From Flavobacteriales bacterium UBA6049 (GTDB lineage Bacteria > Bacteroidota > Bacteroidia > Flavobacteriales_G > Salibacteraceae), in the NCBI GenBank assembly GCA_002429085.1, contig DIYR01000143.1:1-45576 (forward strand): a DNA stretch of 45,576 bases. The letters are read 5' to 3'. The translations under genes were made by a program, and so were the position numbers. Every line of letters begins with the position of its first letter. Position 1 is the stretch's first letter. Of this stretch, positions 8,624 to 16,987 are shown piece by piece. The notes beneath the pieces are model-generated. The model made no database searches. It was given only the letters and a program-made list of their open reading frames with translations, and was not told the DNA's origin.

Positions 8624-9217
8624 TTACTTCAGACCGTTACGAACGAATGTAAGAAATTCGCGAAAGGTGTTCTTATCTGTAAAAACTTGCTTTACGACTT
8701 GAAATAAGGACTGATTTTTTCCTGTCGGCTCTTTGGAAACTGACTCTAGTGCCTCTTCTTCTACTGTTAAATCTGTTTCTTCTGTTTTCGGGATATTGAA
8801 AAATTCGTTTTTATCAGCAAGCTCATCTGCCAAGTCAAAACTTTTCTTAGCCTTTTTCATATAACCCAACTTCTCTTGAAGTAGACCTAAGTTGTTATGA
8901 GAAACTGCATCTTCAGGATCTAGCTCAATAGCTCGCTCATAATCAGAAATTGCTCCACTTATATCTCCACATGCATCTTTGATATACGCTCGACTTGAGT
9001 ACCTAAAGGGATTATTTGGTTGTAGTTCTTGGGCTTGGTTAAAATCAATCAAGGCTAAACTCTTTCGGTTTAAATGAAAATAACTTATTCCTCGCTGGTA
9101 ATAAATATCAGCATTTGTGGGTTCTATTTCTATGGCCCTTGTAAAAGCTAGAATAGCTCCTTCAAAATCTCGTGATTTATAACGTAATTCACCCGACTGA
9201 AAATGCTGATTTGCCAT
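8624..9217 (-). CDS. TPR-repeat protein
   Basis: A 197-residue protein without a signal peptide, so probably cytoplasmic. Residues 1-135 hold about four tetratricopeptide repeats with the usual W/L-G-Y-A-F-A-P spacing, for example AILAFTRAIEIEPTNADIYY, SLALIDFNQAQELQPNNPFR and AISDYERAIELDPEDAVSHN. The C-terminus is acidic, then short and basic. TPR arrays mediate protein-protein contacts; the partner is unknown. The ATG at 9215-9217 gives MANQHFQSGELRYKSRDFEG, a natural start just before the first repeat. The AddB-like gene follows 7 bases after the stop. A divergent small gene begins 15 bases upstream. Confidence 0.85.
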   Translation of the reverse strand: MANQHFQSGELRYKSRDFEGAILAFTRAIEIEPTNADIYYQRGISYFHLNRKSLALIDFNQAQELQPNNPFRYSSRAYIKDACGDISGAISDYERAIELDPEDAVSHNNLGLLQEKLGYMKKAKKSFDLADELADKNEFFNIPKTEETDLTVEEEALESVSKEPTGKNQSLFQVVKQVFTDKNTFREFLTFVRNGLK

Positions 9218-9219
9218 AG

Positions 9220-9227
9220 TATCTTTG
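9220..9227 (+). promoter_or_regulatory. Putative -7 element, leaderless mRNA likely
   Basis: TATCTTTG matches TAnnTTTG. It ends 5 bases before the ATG at 9233, so transcription would start at or next to the start codon. Confidence 0.5.
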
Positions 9228-9232
9228 CCTTA

Positions 9233-9463
9233 ATGGAATATCCTGTATACCGTAAATACAGTAACGCTAAAAGTTACTTTAAAGTTGAAAACGAACGCGA
9301 ATTTATTCAGTTACAACTAATAGGTAAACGCGTTATGAAACAAGTTGTGCATGCAAAGCAATACCCTGAAATGCTTTTAGTTCAATCATTGATACACATG
9401 GATGAACCTCATATTGTTTTGTCTAGCAAAGAAGAATTCGATTCAATCGACTCTCGTCAATAA
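9233..9463 (+). CDS. Small conserved-type hypothetical protein (76 aa)
   Basis: The ORF could start at ATG 9203, but ATG 9233 (MEYPVYRKYSNAKSYFKVE) is preferred because a TAnnTTTG element ends just before it and the shorter N-terminus looks like a folded domain. The protein is soluble and mixed alpha/beta (REFIQLQLIGKRVMKQVV, MLLVQSLIHMDEPHIVLSSK). I do not recognise a named domain. No partner gene follows on the same strand. Confidence 0.65.
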   Translation: MEYPVYRKYSNAKSYFKVENEREFIQLQLIGKRVMKQVVHAKQYPEMLLVQSLIHMDEPHIVLSSKEEFDSIDSRQ

Positions 9464-9574
9464 TATATTCTCCAATCGAGTTCAATTCGGGTTAATATTT
9501 CGCGGCTAATTCGAAAATGCTATTTGGTAATGCACCAGACTAATTAGTTACTAGCGATACTTAATATTTGAAAA

Positions 9575-9625
9575 AGAAAGCAAATCTGTTCACATAAGCA
9601 TCTTACAGTAATGTATCTGCTTTCT
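9575..9625 (-). terminator. Weak terminator for the ElaA-type gene
   Basis: An 8-bp stem (agaaagca / tgctttct) with a long loop is followed on the minus strand by CTTTTTC. It lies about 45 bases past the acetyltransferase stop. A second 8-bp hairpin (9627-9634 with 9642-9649) sits between them. Confidence 0.35.
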
Positions 9626-9669
9626 CATTATTGATTTAGCGTCAATAATTAATTAGAGTGATTTAGTTT

Positions 9670-10131
9670 TTAGTTAAGGGTAGTTTTTACCATTTGAATG
9701 TGGGGGATGTCGTCTTCAAGATAGGCATCTCCTTTTTTTATGAACCCAAACTTCTCATAAAATCCAATCAAATATTGTTGAGCTGAAATAATTACATCTT
9801 CTGTAGGGTATTCACTGACACAAAACTCCATTGACTTCTCCATTAGATCTATTCCAACACCATACATACGGTACGCTTTATCTACTACTACTCTGCCTAT
9901 ACTTACTCCATTTGGGTATGATACACCAACTGACAGTATTCTTGAGCACGCAACTATCCGATCTCCATCATAACCAATTACATGTGTAGCTGCTAAATCT
10001 TTACCATCACATTCTTGATACGAACAGTTTTGTTCTACTACAAATACTTCTGTTCTTAATGTTAGCAACTTATATAGTTCAAGAGTAGACAGGTCTTTAA
10101 ACGGTTTTATTTCCCAGCGTATTGATTTCAT
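9670..10131 (-). CDS. elaA: ElaA-type GNAT acetyltransferase
   Basis: An acyl-CoA-dependent N-acetyltransferase of the ElaA subfamily, 153 residues if begun at ATG 10129-10131 (MKSIRWEIKPFKDLSTLELY). A longer reading would need a TTG two codons upstream. The ElaA signature is clear: LLTLRTEVFVVEQNCSYQECDGKDLAATHVIGY, cited here as LRTEVFVVEQNC then YQECDGKD. The acetyl-CoA loop is degenerate (IGRVVVDKAYRMYGVGIDLM), and the C-terminal part has the usual GFYEKFGF motif. The physiological substrate of ElaA proteins is not known. It stands alone, convergent with the small gene ending at 9463. Confidence 0.88.
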   Translation of the reverse strand: MKSIRWEIKPFKDLSTLELYKLLTLRTEVFVVEQNCSYQECDGKDLAATHVIGYDGDRIVACSRILSVGVSYPNGVSIGRVVVDKAYRMYGVGIDLMEKSMEFCVSEYPTEDVIISAQQYLIGFYEKFGFIKKGDAYLEDDIPHIQMVKTTLN

Positions 10132-10183
10132 CTTCAAACAAAGCTAAGCACCAAGTGTTAAAAGAAGGTAACAGATTTGAACA

Positions 10184-10660
10184 ATGCGAATTCATCAAAT
10201 AAAGAAAACCCAAATTCTACCAATCAGTTTAGACAAAGCTTGGGATTTTTTCAGCACTCCACTCAACCTTAACGAGATTACACCTGAAAACATGAGCTTC
10301 GAAATTTTGACAGATTTGAAAGGTGTACAAATGTATCCTGGTATGATTATCAATTATAAAGTGAGCCCATTCTTAGGTATAAAGTTGCGTTGGACAACAG
10401 AAATCACACACGTAGAAGAGAGACGTTTTTTTGTTGACGAGCAAAGATTCGGTCCTTATGCTTTTTGGCATCACAAGCACTTTTTTGAAGCGCATGAAGA
10501 AGGTGTGCTCATGACTGATATAGTTGATTACGGATTGCCTTTCGGTCCATTGGGAGAGATTGCAAAGTTGCTTTTTGTAGAGCGCCAATTAACCGAAATA
10601 TTCGACTATCGCTATCTAAAATTACAGGACTTGTTTTCACAAAAAAAGGAGATCGTTTAA
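10184..10660 (+). CDS. SRPBCC-family (START/Bet v1-like) protein
   Basis: A 158-residue soluble protein with the helix-grip SRPBCC fold. The N-terminus (QILPISLDKAWDFFSTPLNL) is the canonical first strand and helix of polyketide cyclase/ligand-binding members, followed by ITPENMSFEILTDLKG, a central sheet (IKLRWTTEITHVEERRFFVD) and HHKHFFEAHEEGVLMTDIVDY. The C-terminal helix (FVERQLTEIFDYRYLKLQDL) would cover the ligand cavity. The ligand or activity is unknown. The start is ATG at 10184. Its stop codon lies inside the following terminator hairpin. Confidence 0.82.
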   Translation: MRIHQIKKTQILPISLDKAWDFFSTPLNLNEITPENMSFEILTDLKGVQMYPGMIINYKVSPFLGIKLRWTTEITHVEERRFFVDEQRFGPYAFWHHKHFFEAHEEGVLMTDIVDYGLPFGPLGEIAKLLFVERQLTEIFDYRYLKLQDLFSQKKEIV

Positions 10661-10671
10661 AGATCTCCTTT
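10645..10671. terminator. Bidirectional terminator between SRPBCC and GAPDH genes
   Basis: A 10-bp perfect stem (aaaggagatc / gatctccttt) with a 7-base loop overlaps the TAA stop of the SRPBCC gene. It is followed by TCTTTT on the plus strand and by a run of A before it, which serves the minus-strand GAPDH mRNA. Confidence 0.85.
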
Positions 10672-10697
10672 CTTTTATATCTGTAATGAATCAATCA

Positions 10698-12158
10698 TTA
10701 ATAGTAGTGTAATCTTCTAACCTTAGCAACAAATTTCGCTAAACGGATTACCTGTTTTGTGTATCCAAACTCGTTATCGTACCATGTATACAACACAACA
10801 TTTTTACCATCAGAGTGTACTAAAGTTGCATTGCTATCAAATACTGAACAACAAGTGTTACCAATGATATCGTTAGATACCAGCTCCGGATCTACATTGT
10901 AGTTGATTTGATTTACCAAATCACCTTCTAAAGCTGATTTTCTTACAATCTCGTTTACAGTTTCTACACTTACCTCTTTTCCTAATTCTAAGTTCATGAT
11001 AGCCAAAGAACCGTTTGGAGTTGGTACACGCACTGCGTTAGCTGTTAACTTATCTTTTAAGCTAGGAATCACTTTAGTTACTGCAGCGCCAGCACCTGTT
11101 GAAGTAATTACCATGTTAATTGCAGCAGAACGTCCTCTTCTTGGTTTCTTGTGCATGTTATCCAACAAGTTTTGATCATTGGTATATGCATGAACCGTTT
11201 CTATATGCCCTTTTGTAATTCCAAACTCATCATTCACCACTTTCAGTACTGGAGAAATTGCGTTTGTAGTACAAGAAGCTGCTGAGAAAATGTTTTCTCC
11301 TTCTATGTCTAAATCAAAGTGATTGATTCCGTAAACAATGTTTGGAATCTCTTTGCCAGGAGCAGTCAAAATTACCTTAGAAACACCTTTCGCTTTCAAG
11401 TGAATTGATAACTCTTCTCTGTTTTTGTAGACACCAGTGTTGTCAATTAAGATTGCATTATCAATGCCATAAGCCGTATAATCAATACTTGCTGGATCTT
11501 TAGAGCCAATCATTTGGATACGCTGCCCATTGATCACCAATGTTTTGTTAGCCAAATCTTCTTCGATTGCTCCAGAAAAATGACCATGAACAGAGTCGTT
11601 ACGCAATAAAGCAGCACGCTTAATTAACGTTGCATCAGAATCATCACGAGTAACGATTGCTCTTAGTCTCAGTTGCTGAAATTTACCAAACTGTTTAATT
11701 AACTCACGAGCTGCAAGTCTTCCAATTCTACCAAAACCAAATAAAACAACATCACGTGGCTCGGTTTGAGCATTATCTTGAGAGAATCCGCCAATTTTAT
11801 CTGTTAAGAATGCATTCATATCATCATTGAATGAAGCTTTCTCTTCGTTCCACTCTGCTGCTAGTTTACCAATATCAACTTTAGCAGGAGCTAAATTCAT
11901 TGATATCATTTCTTTAGCTAAAGCTGCTGTATCAAATACAGTGAACTCACGATTTACCACAGTATTACCGTAAGTATGAAGCTTTAAAACTTCTGATACG
12001 CTGGTGTCAACCAAGTGGTTTCTGAATAACACCAATTCTACTGAGTTATCGTACAATAATGTACCAATAGAATTGATCAGGCTAACTGCGGCACGCTCGC
12101 GCTCTACATGATTTTTTAGATCGTTTGTATACGACTCTTTTACAGATGATACTGACAT
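10698..12158 (-). CDS. Glyceraldehyde-3-phosphate dehydrogenase with N-terminal extension
   Basis: Oxidises glyceraldehyde-3-phosphate to 1,3-bisphosphoglycerate (or the reverse). The dehydrogenase core occupies residues ~135-486: GFGRIG at 141-146 binds the dinucleotide, Cys296 in SAASCTTNAISP is the thioester nucleophile, and His323 in ETVHAYTNDQ is its base. The first ~134 residues are an extra helical region not found in ordinary ~335-residue GapA; such ~480-residue forms are known in Bacteroidetes and some gammaproteobacteria. The residues after the second strand read AIVTRDDSD rather than the usual Asp of NAD-specific enzymes, so cofactor preference is open. The monocistronic gene has its own promoter and terminator. 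Confidence 0.93.
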   Translation of the reverse strand: MSVSSVKESYTNDLKNHVERERAAVSLINSIGTLLYDNSVELVLFRNHLVDTSVSEVLKLHTYGNTVVNREFTVFDTAALAKEMISMNLAPAKVDIGKLAAEWNEEKASFNDDMNAFLTDKIGGFSQDNAQTEPRDVVLFGFGRIGRLAARELIKQFGKFQQLRLRAIVTRDDSDATLIKRAALLRNDSVHGHFSGAIEEDLANKTLVINGQRIQMIGSKDPASIDYTAYGIDNAILIDNTGVYKNREELSIHLKAKGVSKVILTAPGKEIPNIVYGINHFDLDIEGENIFSAASCTTNAISPVLKVVNDEFGITKGHIETVHAYTNDQNLLDNMHKKPRRGRSAAINMVITSTGAGAAVTKVIPSLKDKLTANAVRVPTPNGSLAIMNLELGKEVSVETVNEIVRKSALEGDLVNQINYNVDPELVSNDIIGNTCCSVFDSNATLVHSDGKNVVLYTWYDNEFGYTKQVIRLAKFVAKVRRLHYY

Positions 12159-12190
12159 GCGTCTGAAATTTAATTATTCGATTTCTGGCG

Positions 12191-12198
12191 CAAATATA
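12191..12198 (-). promoter_or_regulatory. Putative -7 element of the GAPDH gene
   Basis: The minus strand reads TATATTTG, a perfect TAnnTTTG match, 32 bases before the ATG. Confidence 0.55.
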
Positions 12199-12221
12199 TG
12201 CTTTGCTGTGGGTATAAATTA

Positions 12222-12255
12222 GTAAAGGTTGACTCTATATAGAATCAACCTTTAC
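12222..12255 (-). terminator. Terminator of htrA
   Basis: The perfect 11-bp stem gtaaaggttga / tcaacctttac has a 12-base loop that is itself nearly self-complementary. It lies 25 bases past the htrA stop and just before the GAPDH promoter. The following bases on the minus strand are only moderately T-rich. Confidence 0.6.
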
Positions 12256-12280
12256 TGGTTCGACAACCCATCATGAAAAA

Positions 12281-13750
12281 CTAGTTACCTACTCCGTAGT
12301 ATCCTCTTTTACCATTCGGATAAATACCTTCAATCAATGTCCCTTCTTCTAGTTGTGCTAACATGTTTGCTAACTGCTCAGGGTTTCTAATTGGTTTCTT
12401 ATCTACTTGCAATACAATAAACCCTTCTCTTAATCCAGCATCTTTTAACTTACCATCCTTGAGTTCAACCACTTGTACTCCATAATCAATATCAAGTTGT
12501 GTTTTTACATTCTCGTTTATCTCATTGAATTCAGCTCCTAAAGCACTCCAACTGATATCAACAGACTTTTCAATTACTTCTGTATTCCCGAATCTATTTC
12601 TTAATACAAGTGGCACTTTTTTTTCTTCTCCATCACGTAATACGGTAACAGTAACCTCATCGCCTGGTCTATATCTACCGATTTGCTCCTGTAATTGCGG
12701 CACATTGGTAACAGAATTAGTTCCTACACCTACAATAATATCTCCCTTCTCAATCCCAGCATTTTCTGCTGCACCATCATCTAACAAACCATTAACGTAC
12801 ACTCCTTGCGGTTGATCTATATCTAATTCTTCTGCTAATTTGCTATCTACATCTCTAATACTCACTCCAAGAAACCCTCTTTGTACTACTCCAAAATCCC
12901 TTAGATCTTCTACCACTTTATGAACAATGTTTGATGGCACTGCAAACGAGTATCCCGTAAACGTTCCTGTTGGAGATTTAATAGCTGTATTGATGCCTAT
13001 CAATTCTCCTTTTGTGTTGACTAGTGCTCCTCCACTATTCCCTGGATTTACAGCCGCATCGGTTTGAATGAAGCTCTCTATTGGAGCGAAGTTCTGATCT
13101 CTGTTGCGACTCATAATATCAATACTTCGACCTTTTGCAGAAATAATACCTGCAGTAACAGTAGAGTTCAAATTATAGGGGTTTCCAACTGCCAATACCC
13201 ATTCACCTAATTTTAAATCATCAGAATTCCCAAGAGGAACTGGGTACAAATCATCCGCATCTACTTTTAGTAAAGCTATATCTGTGCTCGGATCAGAACC
13301 AATCACTTCTGCTTGATAGCTCCTGTTATCATTTAATACCACTTCAATTTCATCAGCCCCATCAATAACATGATTGTTAGTAACAATGTATCCTTCAGAA
13401 GAAACCACTACCCCTGAACCAGATCCTCTTTGTGGAGGGGCTTGACGCGGAACAGCTTCTGCTTGTCCAAAAAAGAAATATTGTAATGGGTTTACTTCGT
13501 AGTATTGCTGACCCTTCGCAAGGGTTTTCACGTGAACTACTCCGTGAACTGTTTCTTCTGCTGCATTTGTAAAGTCAACTGCTTCAAATGAAGCTACATT
13601 TCTATAAGCTGCTTGTGTTGGCTGAATGTAACTCTCTGGCGCAGCCATTATTTCAGTTTGTTCAGTTTGTTCTAAATAATACATACTGCCAACTGCTACA
13701 AATCCTCCTAAGATAGCTGCACTTAGTACTGAGGTGAATTGCTTTATCAT
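12281..13750 (-). CDS. DegP/HtrA-family periplasmic serine protease
   Basis: An envelope quality-control protease of 489 residues. A hydrophobic N-terminal segment (TSVLSAAILGGFVAVGSMYY, residues 6-25) serves as signal peptide or anchor. The trypsin-like domain has the full triad: His127 in VTNNHVI, Asp157 in STDIALLKV and Ser239 in GNSGGALV. Two PDZ domains follow: residues ~285-380, beginning QRGFLGVSIRD, and a shorter, more degenerate one near the C-terminus (VVELKDGKLKDAGLREGFIV). The first PDZ carries GVYVNGLLDDGAAENAGIEK. The family degrades and refolds misfolded envelope proteins. It is transcribed divergently from the dapF operon. ATG at 13748-13750. Confidence 0.93.
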   Translation of the reverse strand: MIKQFTSVLSAAILGGFVAVGSMYYLEQTEQTEIMAAPESYIQPTQAAYRNVASFEAVDFTNAAEETVHGVVHVKTLAKGQQYYEVNPLQYFFFGQAEAVPRQAPPQRGSGSGVVVSSEGYIVTNNHVIDGADEIEVVLNDNRSYQAEVIGSDPSTDIALLKVDADDLYPVPLGNSDDLKLGEWVLAVGNPYNLNSTVTAGIISAKGRSIDIMSRNRDQNFAPIESFIQTDAAVNPGNSGGALVNTKGELIGINTAIKSPTGTFTGYSFAVPSNIVHKVVEDLRDFGVVQRGFLGVSIRDVDSKLAEELDIDQPQGVYVNGLLDDGAAENAGIEKGDIIVGVGTNSVTNVPQLQEQIGRYRPGDEVTVTVLRDGEEKKVPLVLRNRFGNTEVIEKSVDISWSALGAEFNEINENVKTQLDIDYGVQVVELKDGKLKDAGLREGFIVLQVDKKPIRNPEQLANMLAQLEEGTLIEGIYPNGKRGYYGVGN

Positions 13751-13903
13751 GATGAATACTCTCTTTGTGTTTGTTTCTGTTAATTACGATCGTCATCCTA
13801 TTTCTGTTTTTCTATTCCTGTTAAAAAAAGTTAAGCCTAATCGTCAGTATCGCTACTTTTTAAAATGTGAATGAAGTTACCTGAATCGTTAAATTTGTTA
13901 ACG

Positions 13904-14656
13904 ATGAGGAAGTTGGGATTGCTATACCTATACGGATTACTTTGCATGGTTATAATGACTAATTGCAGCAATCAGTCAGGTTCTGGCACTTCTGAAAAAG
14001 ACATTGAAACGGAAGCACAAAAACAAAATCCATCAATCACAATAAGTACTGAAACTGCTGACACAACAGCGCCTGAAGAAATAAGAAAAGTAATAAGCGA
14101 AAAGAAAGCCCCTCCACCTCCTCCGAAAGAACTAATTCTTGATAAGGAAACAAGTTCTGATTCTTCGATACTTGATTCTAGTAAAACACATGAACTAACC
14201 TTAGATTCATCTCTTGTTCAAATAGATTCTAATGAAGCGAAAGAATTAGATTCTACGGCCATTGCAGAAGTAACTACGTTTACTGAGGTTGAGATTATTC
14301 GAGAAGAATTATTAGCTTCTTATCAAGTTGACCTTCCATCAAAAGATACTAGCACTTCTAATGCTAAAATAGATAGCATCCTTTCTAAGCAAAGCGACAT
14401 ACAAATCGCTCAAAAAAAATCTGTTACAATTGAATTTTGGGATCACCCGTTGTACTCTTCTCAATATAGCATGAATGGCAAAGTATTGAAGTTGTATGGT
14501 GTGGTTCCTGACGAGACGGTACTAATTCAATCCTATGAAGATCAAAACTATCTTATAGTAAATGGTACTTACTTCGCAATTGAGAATAGTTTTTCTTTGC
14601 GCCCGTTGGCTGCCGAAGTTGACAGTTTCATTATTTACCAATTACAAGCACATTGA
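13904..14656 (+). CDS. Putative lipoprotein of unknown function, first gene of the dapF operon
   Basis: ATG 13904 is preferred over ATG 13871 because it yields a compact type II signal peptide (MRKLGLLYLYGLLCMVIM) that ends in TNC, the likely lipidated cysteine; the longer form adds 11 residues. The mature protein has a long polar Ser/Thr/Asp/Glu-rich region with a proline run (APPPPPKE), which looks like a flexible spacer. A compact C-terminal beta domain follows (SVTIEFWDHPLYSSQYSMN, VLKLYGVVPDETVLIQSYED, YLIVNGTYFAIEN). No family is recognised. Its TGA overlaps the TTG start of dapF. Its position beside dapF and mltG suggests an envelope role (inference). Confidence 0.72.
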   Translation: MRKLGLLYLYGLLCMVIMTNCSNQSGSGTSEKDIETEAQKQNPSITISTETADTTAPEEIRKVISEKKAPPPPPKELILDKETSSDSSILDSSKTHELTLDSSLVQIDSNEAKELDSTAIAEVTTFTEVEIIREELLASYQVDLPSKDTSTSNAKIDSILSKQSDIQIAQKKSVTIEFWDHPLYSSQYSMNGKVLKLYGVVPDETVLIQSYEDQNYLIVNGTYFAIENSFSLRPLAAEVDSFIIYQLQAH

Positions 14657-15423
14657 GTTTTACCTTTTACAAATATCACGGTACAGGAAACGACTTTGTT
14701 ATGATCGATAATCGATCAGGAAAGTTCCCTACTGAAAACACTCAGTTAATCAAAGAGTTATGTTCCAGACGTTTTGGAATTGGGGCTGATGGCTGTATTT
14801 TACTCGACAATCACCCTAAGGTTGATTTTAAAATGGTGTATTTCAATGCCGATGGAAACGAAAGCACCATGTGTGGAAATGGTGGCAGGTGCTTAGTATC
14901 TTTCGCTAAGTTCTTAGGTGTTATTGAAAAAACGTGTGAATTTGAAGCTATTGATGGACTTCATCAAGGTGTTGTTTCCAATGAAAATTGGGTTTCACTA
15001 AAAATGACAGAAGTTGAGGCTATTGAAACATATGAAGCTGGATTTTTTCTAGACACTGGTTCCCCCCATATTGTAATGCCGGTTACCTCTATTGATTCGT
15101 ATGATGTATTCAACATGGGGCGTGGTTTGCGTAACGCACACTCAAAGAATGGTTCCAACGTAAATTTCATTGAATGGCAACAAGACGTCCTCAAAGTAAG
15201 AACTTATGAAAGAGGCGTTGAAGATGAAACATTTTCTTGTGGTACTGGTGTAACAGCTGCTGCTATTGCAACGGCAGAGAAAGTAATTGGAAACACTTAT
15301 ACTATTCCTATTTCAACACTAGGAGGAAAACTTACAGTAAAATTTACTTGGACAGAAACAGGAGCTACAGACATTTGGTTAAACGGACCTGCTACTCAAG
15401 TTTTTAAAGGTGAATGGGTATGA
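14653..15423 (+). CDS. dapF: Diaminopimelate epimerase
   Basis: Converts LL- to meso-diaminopimelate, the last step before lysine and the peptidoglycan cross-link residue. The 256-residue, cofactor-free enzyme has both catalytic cysteines: Cys74 in STMCGNGGRC and Cys196 in TFSCGTGVTAAA. The N-terminus FYKYHGTGNDFVMIDN is the family signature. The start is TTG at 14653-14655, which overlaps the preceding gene's TGA (TTGA). No in-frame ATG exists before the signature, so the non-ATG start is firm. The downstream acetyltransferase overlaps its stop by ATGA, so translation is probably coupled along the operon. Confidence 0.96.
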   Translation: MSFTFYKYHGTGNDFVMIDNRSGKFPTENTQLIKELCSRRFGIGADGCILLDNHPKVDFKMVYFNADGNESTMCGNGGRCLVSFAKFLGVIEKTCEFEAIDGLHQGVVSNENWVSLKMTEVEAIETYEAGFFLDTGSPHIVMPVTSIDSYDVFNMGRGLRNAHSKNGSNVNFIEWQQDVLKVRTYERGVEDETFSCGTGVTAAAIATAEKVIGNTYTIPISTLGGKLTVKFTWTETGATDIWLNGPATQVFKGEWV

Positions 15424-15953
15424 CAACGTTGACGACTACTCAACTGAAATTACGTGCTCCAGAACCGGCTGATCTGGATTGCCTATATAAATGGGAAAAT
15501 GATACTAGTGTTTGGCATATAAGTAGTACCTCATCACCATTTAGCAAGCAGACATTGAAGAATTACCTAAATTCTGTTCAAGATATATTTACGGACCGTC
15601 AACTACGTTTAATGATTGATAAGTTGGATGGAACCTCTATTGGTTGTGTTGACTTATACGAGTTTGATCCCTTGCATCAACGTGCGGGAGTTGGAATTCT
15701 AATAGGTGACAAATCAGATAGAGGAAAAGGATACGCTAAACAAGCACTAGATTTACTAATCTCTTACTGCTTTAATCACCTCTTGCTTAATCAACTATAC
15801 TGCACTATTCCTAAAGATAACAATGCAAGTATTCGGCTTTTTAAAAATGCTCGGTTCATTCAATGCGGCACACTAAAAGACTGGATTAACTTTGAAGGTG
15901 AATTTCAAGACGCCCATATTTATCAACTGTTTAAAGCAGATTTCACTGGATGA
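15420..15953 (+). CDS. GNAT acetyltransferase, RimJ/RimL type
   Basis: A 177-residue acetyl-CoA-dependent acetyltransferase. The N-terminus (LTTTQLKLRAPEPADLDCLY) and the loop GIGI-like segment VGILIGDKSDRGKGYAKQAL, with the R/Q-x-x-G-x-G/A pyrophosphate-binding pattern as RGKGYA, place it with RimJ/RimL and SpeG relatives. NASIRLFKNARFIQCGTLKD is the usual C-terminal NxxAxxLYxxxGF region. ATG 15420 overlaps the dapF TGA (ATGA) and is preferred over ATG 15414 two codons earlier. The substrate (protein N-terminus or a small amine) cannot be told. mltG starts inside its stop codon. Confidence 0.88.
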   Translation: MTTLTTTQLKLRAPEPADLDCLYKWENDTSVWHISSTSSPFSKQTLKNYLNSVQDIFTDRQLRLMIDKLDGTSIGCVDLYEFDPLHQRAGVGILIGDKSDRGKGYAKQALDLLISYCFNHLLLNQLYCTIPKDNNASIRLFKNARFIQCGTLKDWINFEGEFQDAHIYQLFKADFTG

Positions 15954-16987
15954 AATTGATTTGGAAAGTATTTTTAGCTCTCATTCTCACAATTGGGGCT
16001 ATCGTTTCTATTCTTGGATTTAAGTATTATCGTTACGTTACCGCTCCAAACATTAGCGAATCTCTTCCAAACGATGGTTACTTCTATATTCCTACTAGTG
16101 CTCAATACGAGGATGTTGTTGAGTTATTAAAAACAGATAAAATTCTCTTGAAGGAAGCTTCATTTAGATGGGTTTCAGATCAGAAAAACTACACCAAAAA
16201 CATAAAGCCAGGCAGGTATAGACTTAGTCCTAACATGAGTAACAACGAATTGGTTAATTTACTGCGATCTGGTGACCAAACACCTGTGAATATTGCCTTT
16301 CACAGCATTAAAACCTTACCTCAACTTGCTGGGGTTGTGAGTAAGAAAATTGAACCCGATAGTGTTGAGTTAGTACAATATCTATTAGCTGACAGTGTCG
16401 CTCGTCATTTTGGTTTTAATGAATATACGTTCATCTCTATGTTCATTCCGAATACGTACGAGTTTTACTGGAACACTAGTCCTGAAATGTTTGTATCCAG
16501 AATGGCCAAGGAATTCAAGGGCTTCTGGACTACAGAGCGCATTCAACTTGCAAAGTCGAAAGGGTTATCACAGAGTGCGGTATCTACTCTAGCTTCTATA
16601 GTGCAAGCCGAAACGATAAAGCGAGATGAAATGCCCAAAGTGGCTGGTTTGTATTTAAATCGTCTAAAAAAAGGAATGAGATTACAAGCCGACCCTACAG
16701 TTAAATATGCTGTTGGAGACCCTACTATGAAGCGCATTTACCTTAAACATCTAAAAACTGAATCACCTTACAACACTTACATTCACACGGGCCTTCCACC
16801 TGGGCCTATTTCTGTCCCAGAGCATCAAGCTTTGCTAGCAGTGTTAAATGCAGATTCTCACAACTATATATATATGTGTGCAAAGCCCGATTACTCGGGC
16901 TATCACAATTTTTCTAAAACGTTACAACAACACAACGTTTATCGTCAGAAATACATTCAGTTTCTTCGTAAGGAAGGAATTCGCTAG
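15950..16987 (+). CDS. mltG: Endolytic murein transglycosylase MltG
   Basis: Cleaves nascent glycan strands in the inner membrane and so sets strand length. One N-terminal transmembrane helix (residues ~4-24, IWKVFLALILTIGAIVSILG) is followed by a LysM-like region and the YceG/MltG catalytic domain. Hallmarks are FIPNTYEFYWNT, the catalytic Glu221 in LASIVQAETIKRDEMPKVAG, YLNRLKKGMRLQADPTVKYA and YNTYIHTGLPPGPISVPEHQ. The length of 345 residues is normal. ATG 15950 overlaps the preceding TGA by ATGA. The stop codon TAG shares four bases (CTAG) with the stop of the convergent stress-protein gene. Confidence 0.95.
   Translation: MKLIWKVFLALILTIGAIVSILGFKYYRYVTAPNISESLPNDGYFYIPTSAQYEDVVELLKTDKILLKEASFRWVSDQKNYTKNIKPGRYRLSPNMSNNELVNLLRSGDQTPVNIAFHSIKTLPQLAGVVSKKIEPDSVELVQYLLADSVARHFGFNEYTFISMFIPNTYEFYWNTSPEMFVSRMAKEFKGFWTTERIQLAKSKGLSQSAVSTLASIVQAETIKRDEMPKVAGLYLNRLKKGMRLQADPTVKYAVGDPTMKRIYLKHLKTESPYNTYIHTGLPPGPISVPEHQALLAVLNADSHNYIYMCAKPDYSGYHNFSKTLQQHNVYRQKYIQFLRKEGIR

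Noticed and set aside
16865..16876. Alternating TA run inside mltG
   Set aside because: It is coding sequence (Asn-Tyr-Ile-Tyr-Met) in a conserved position, not a regulatory element.
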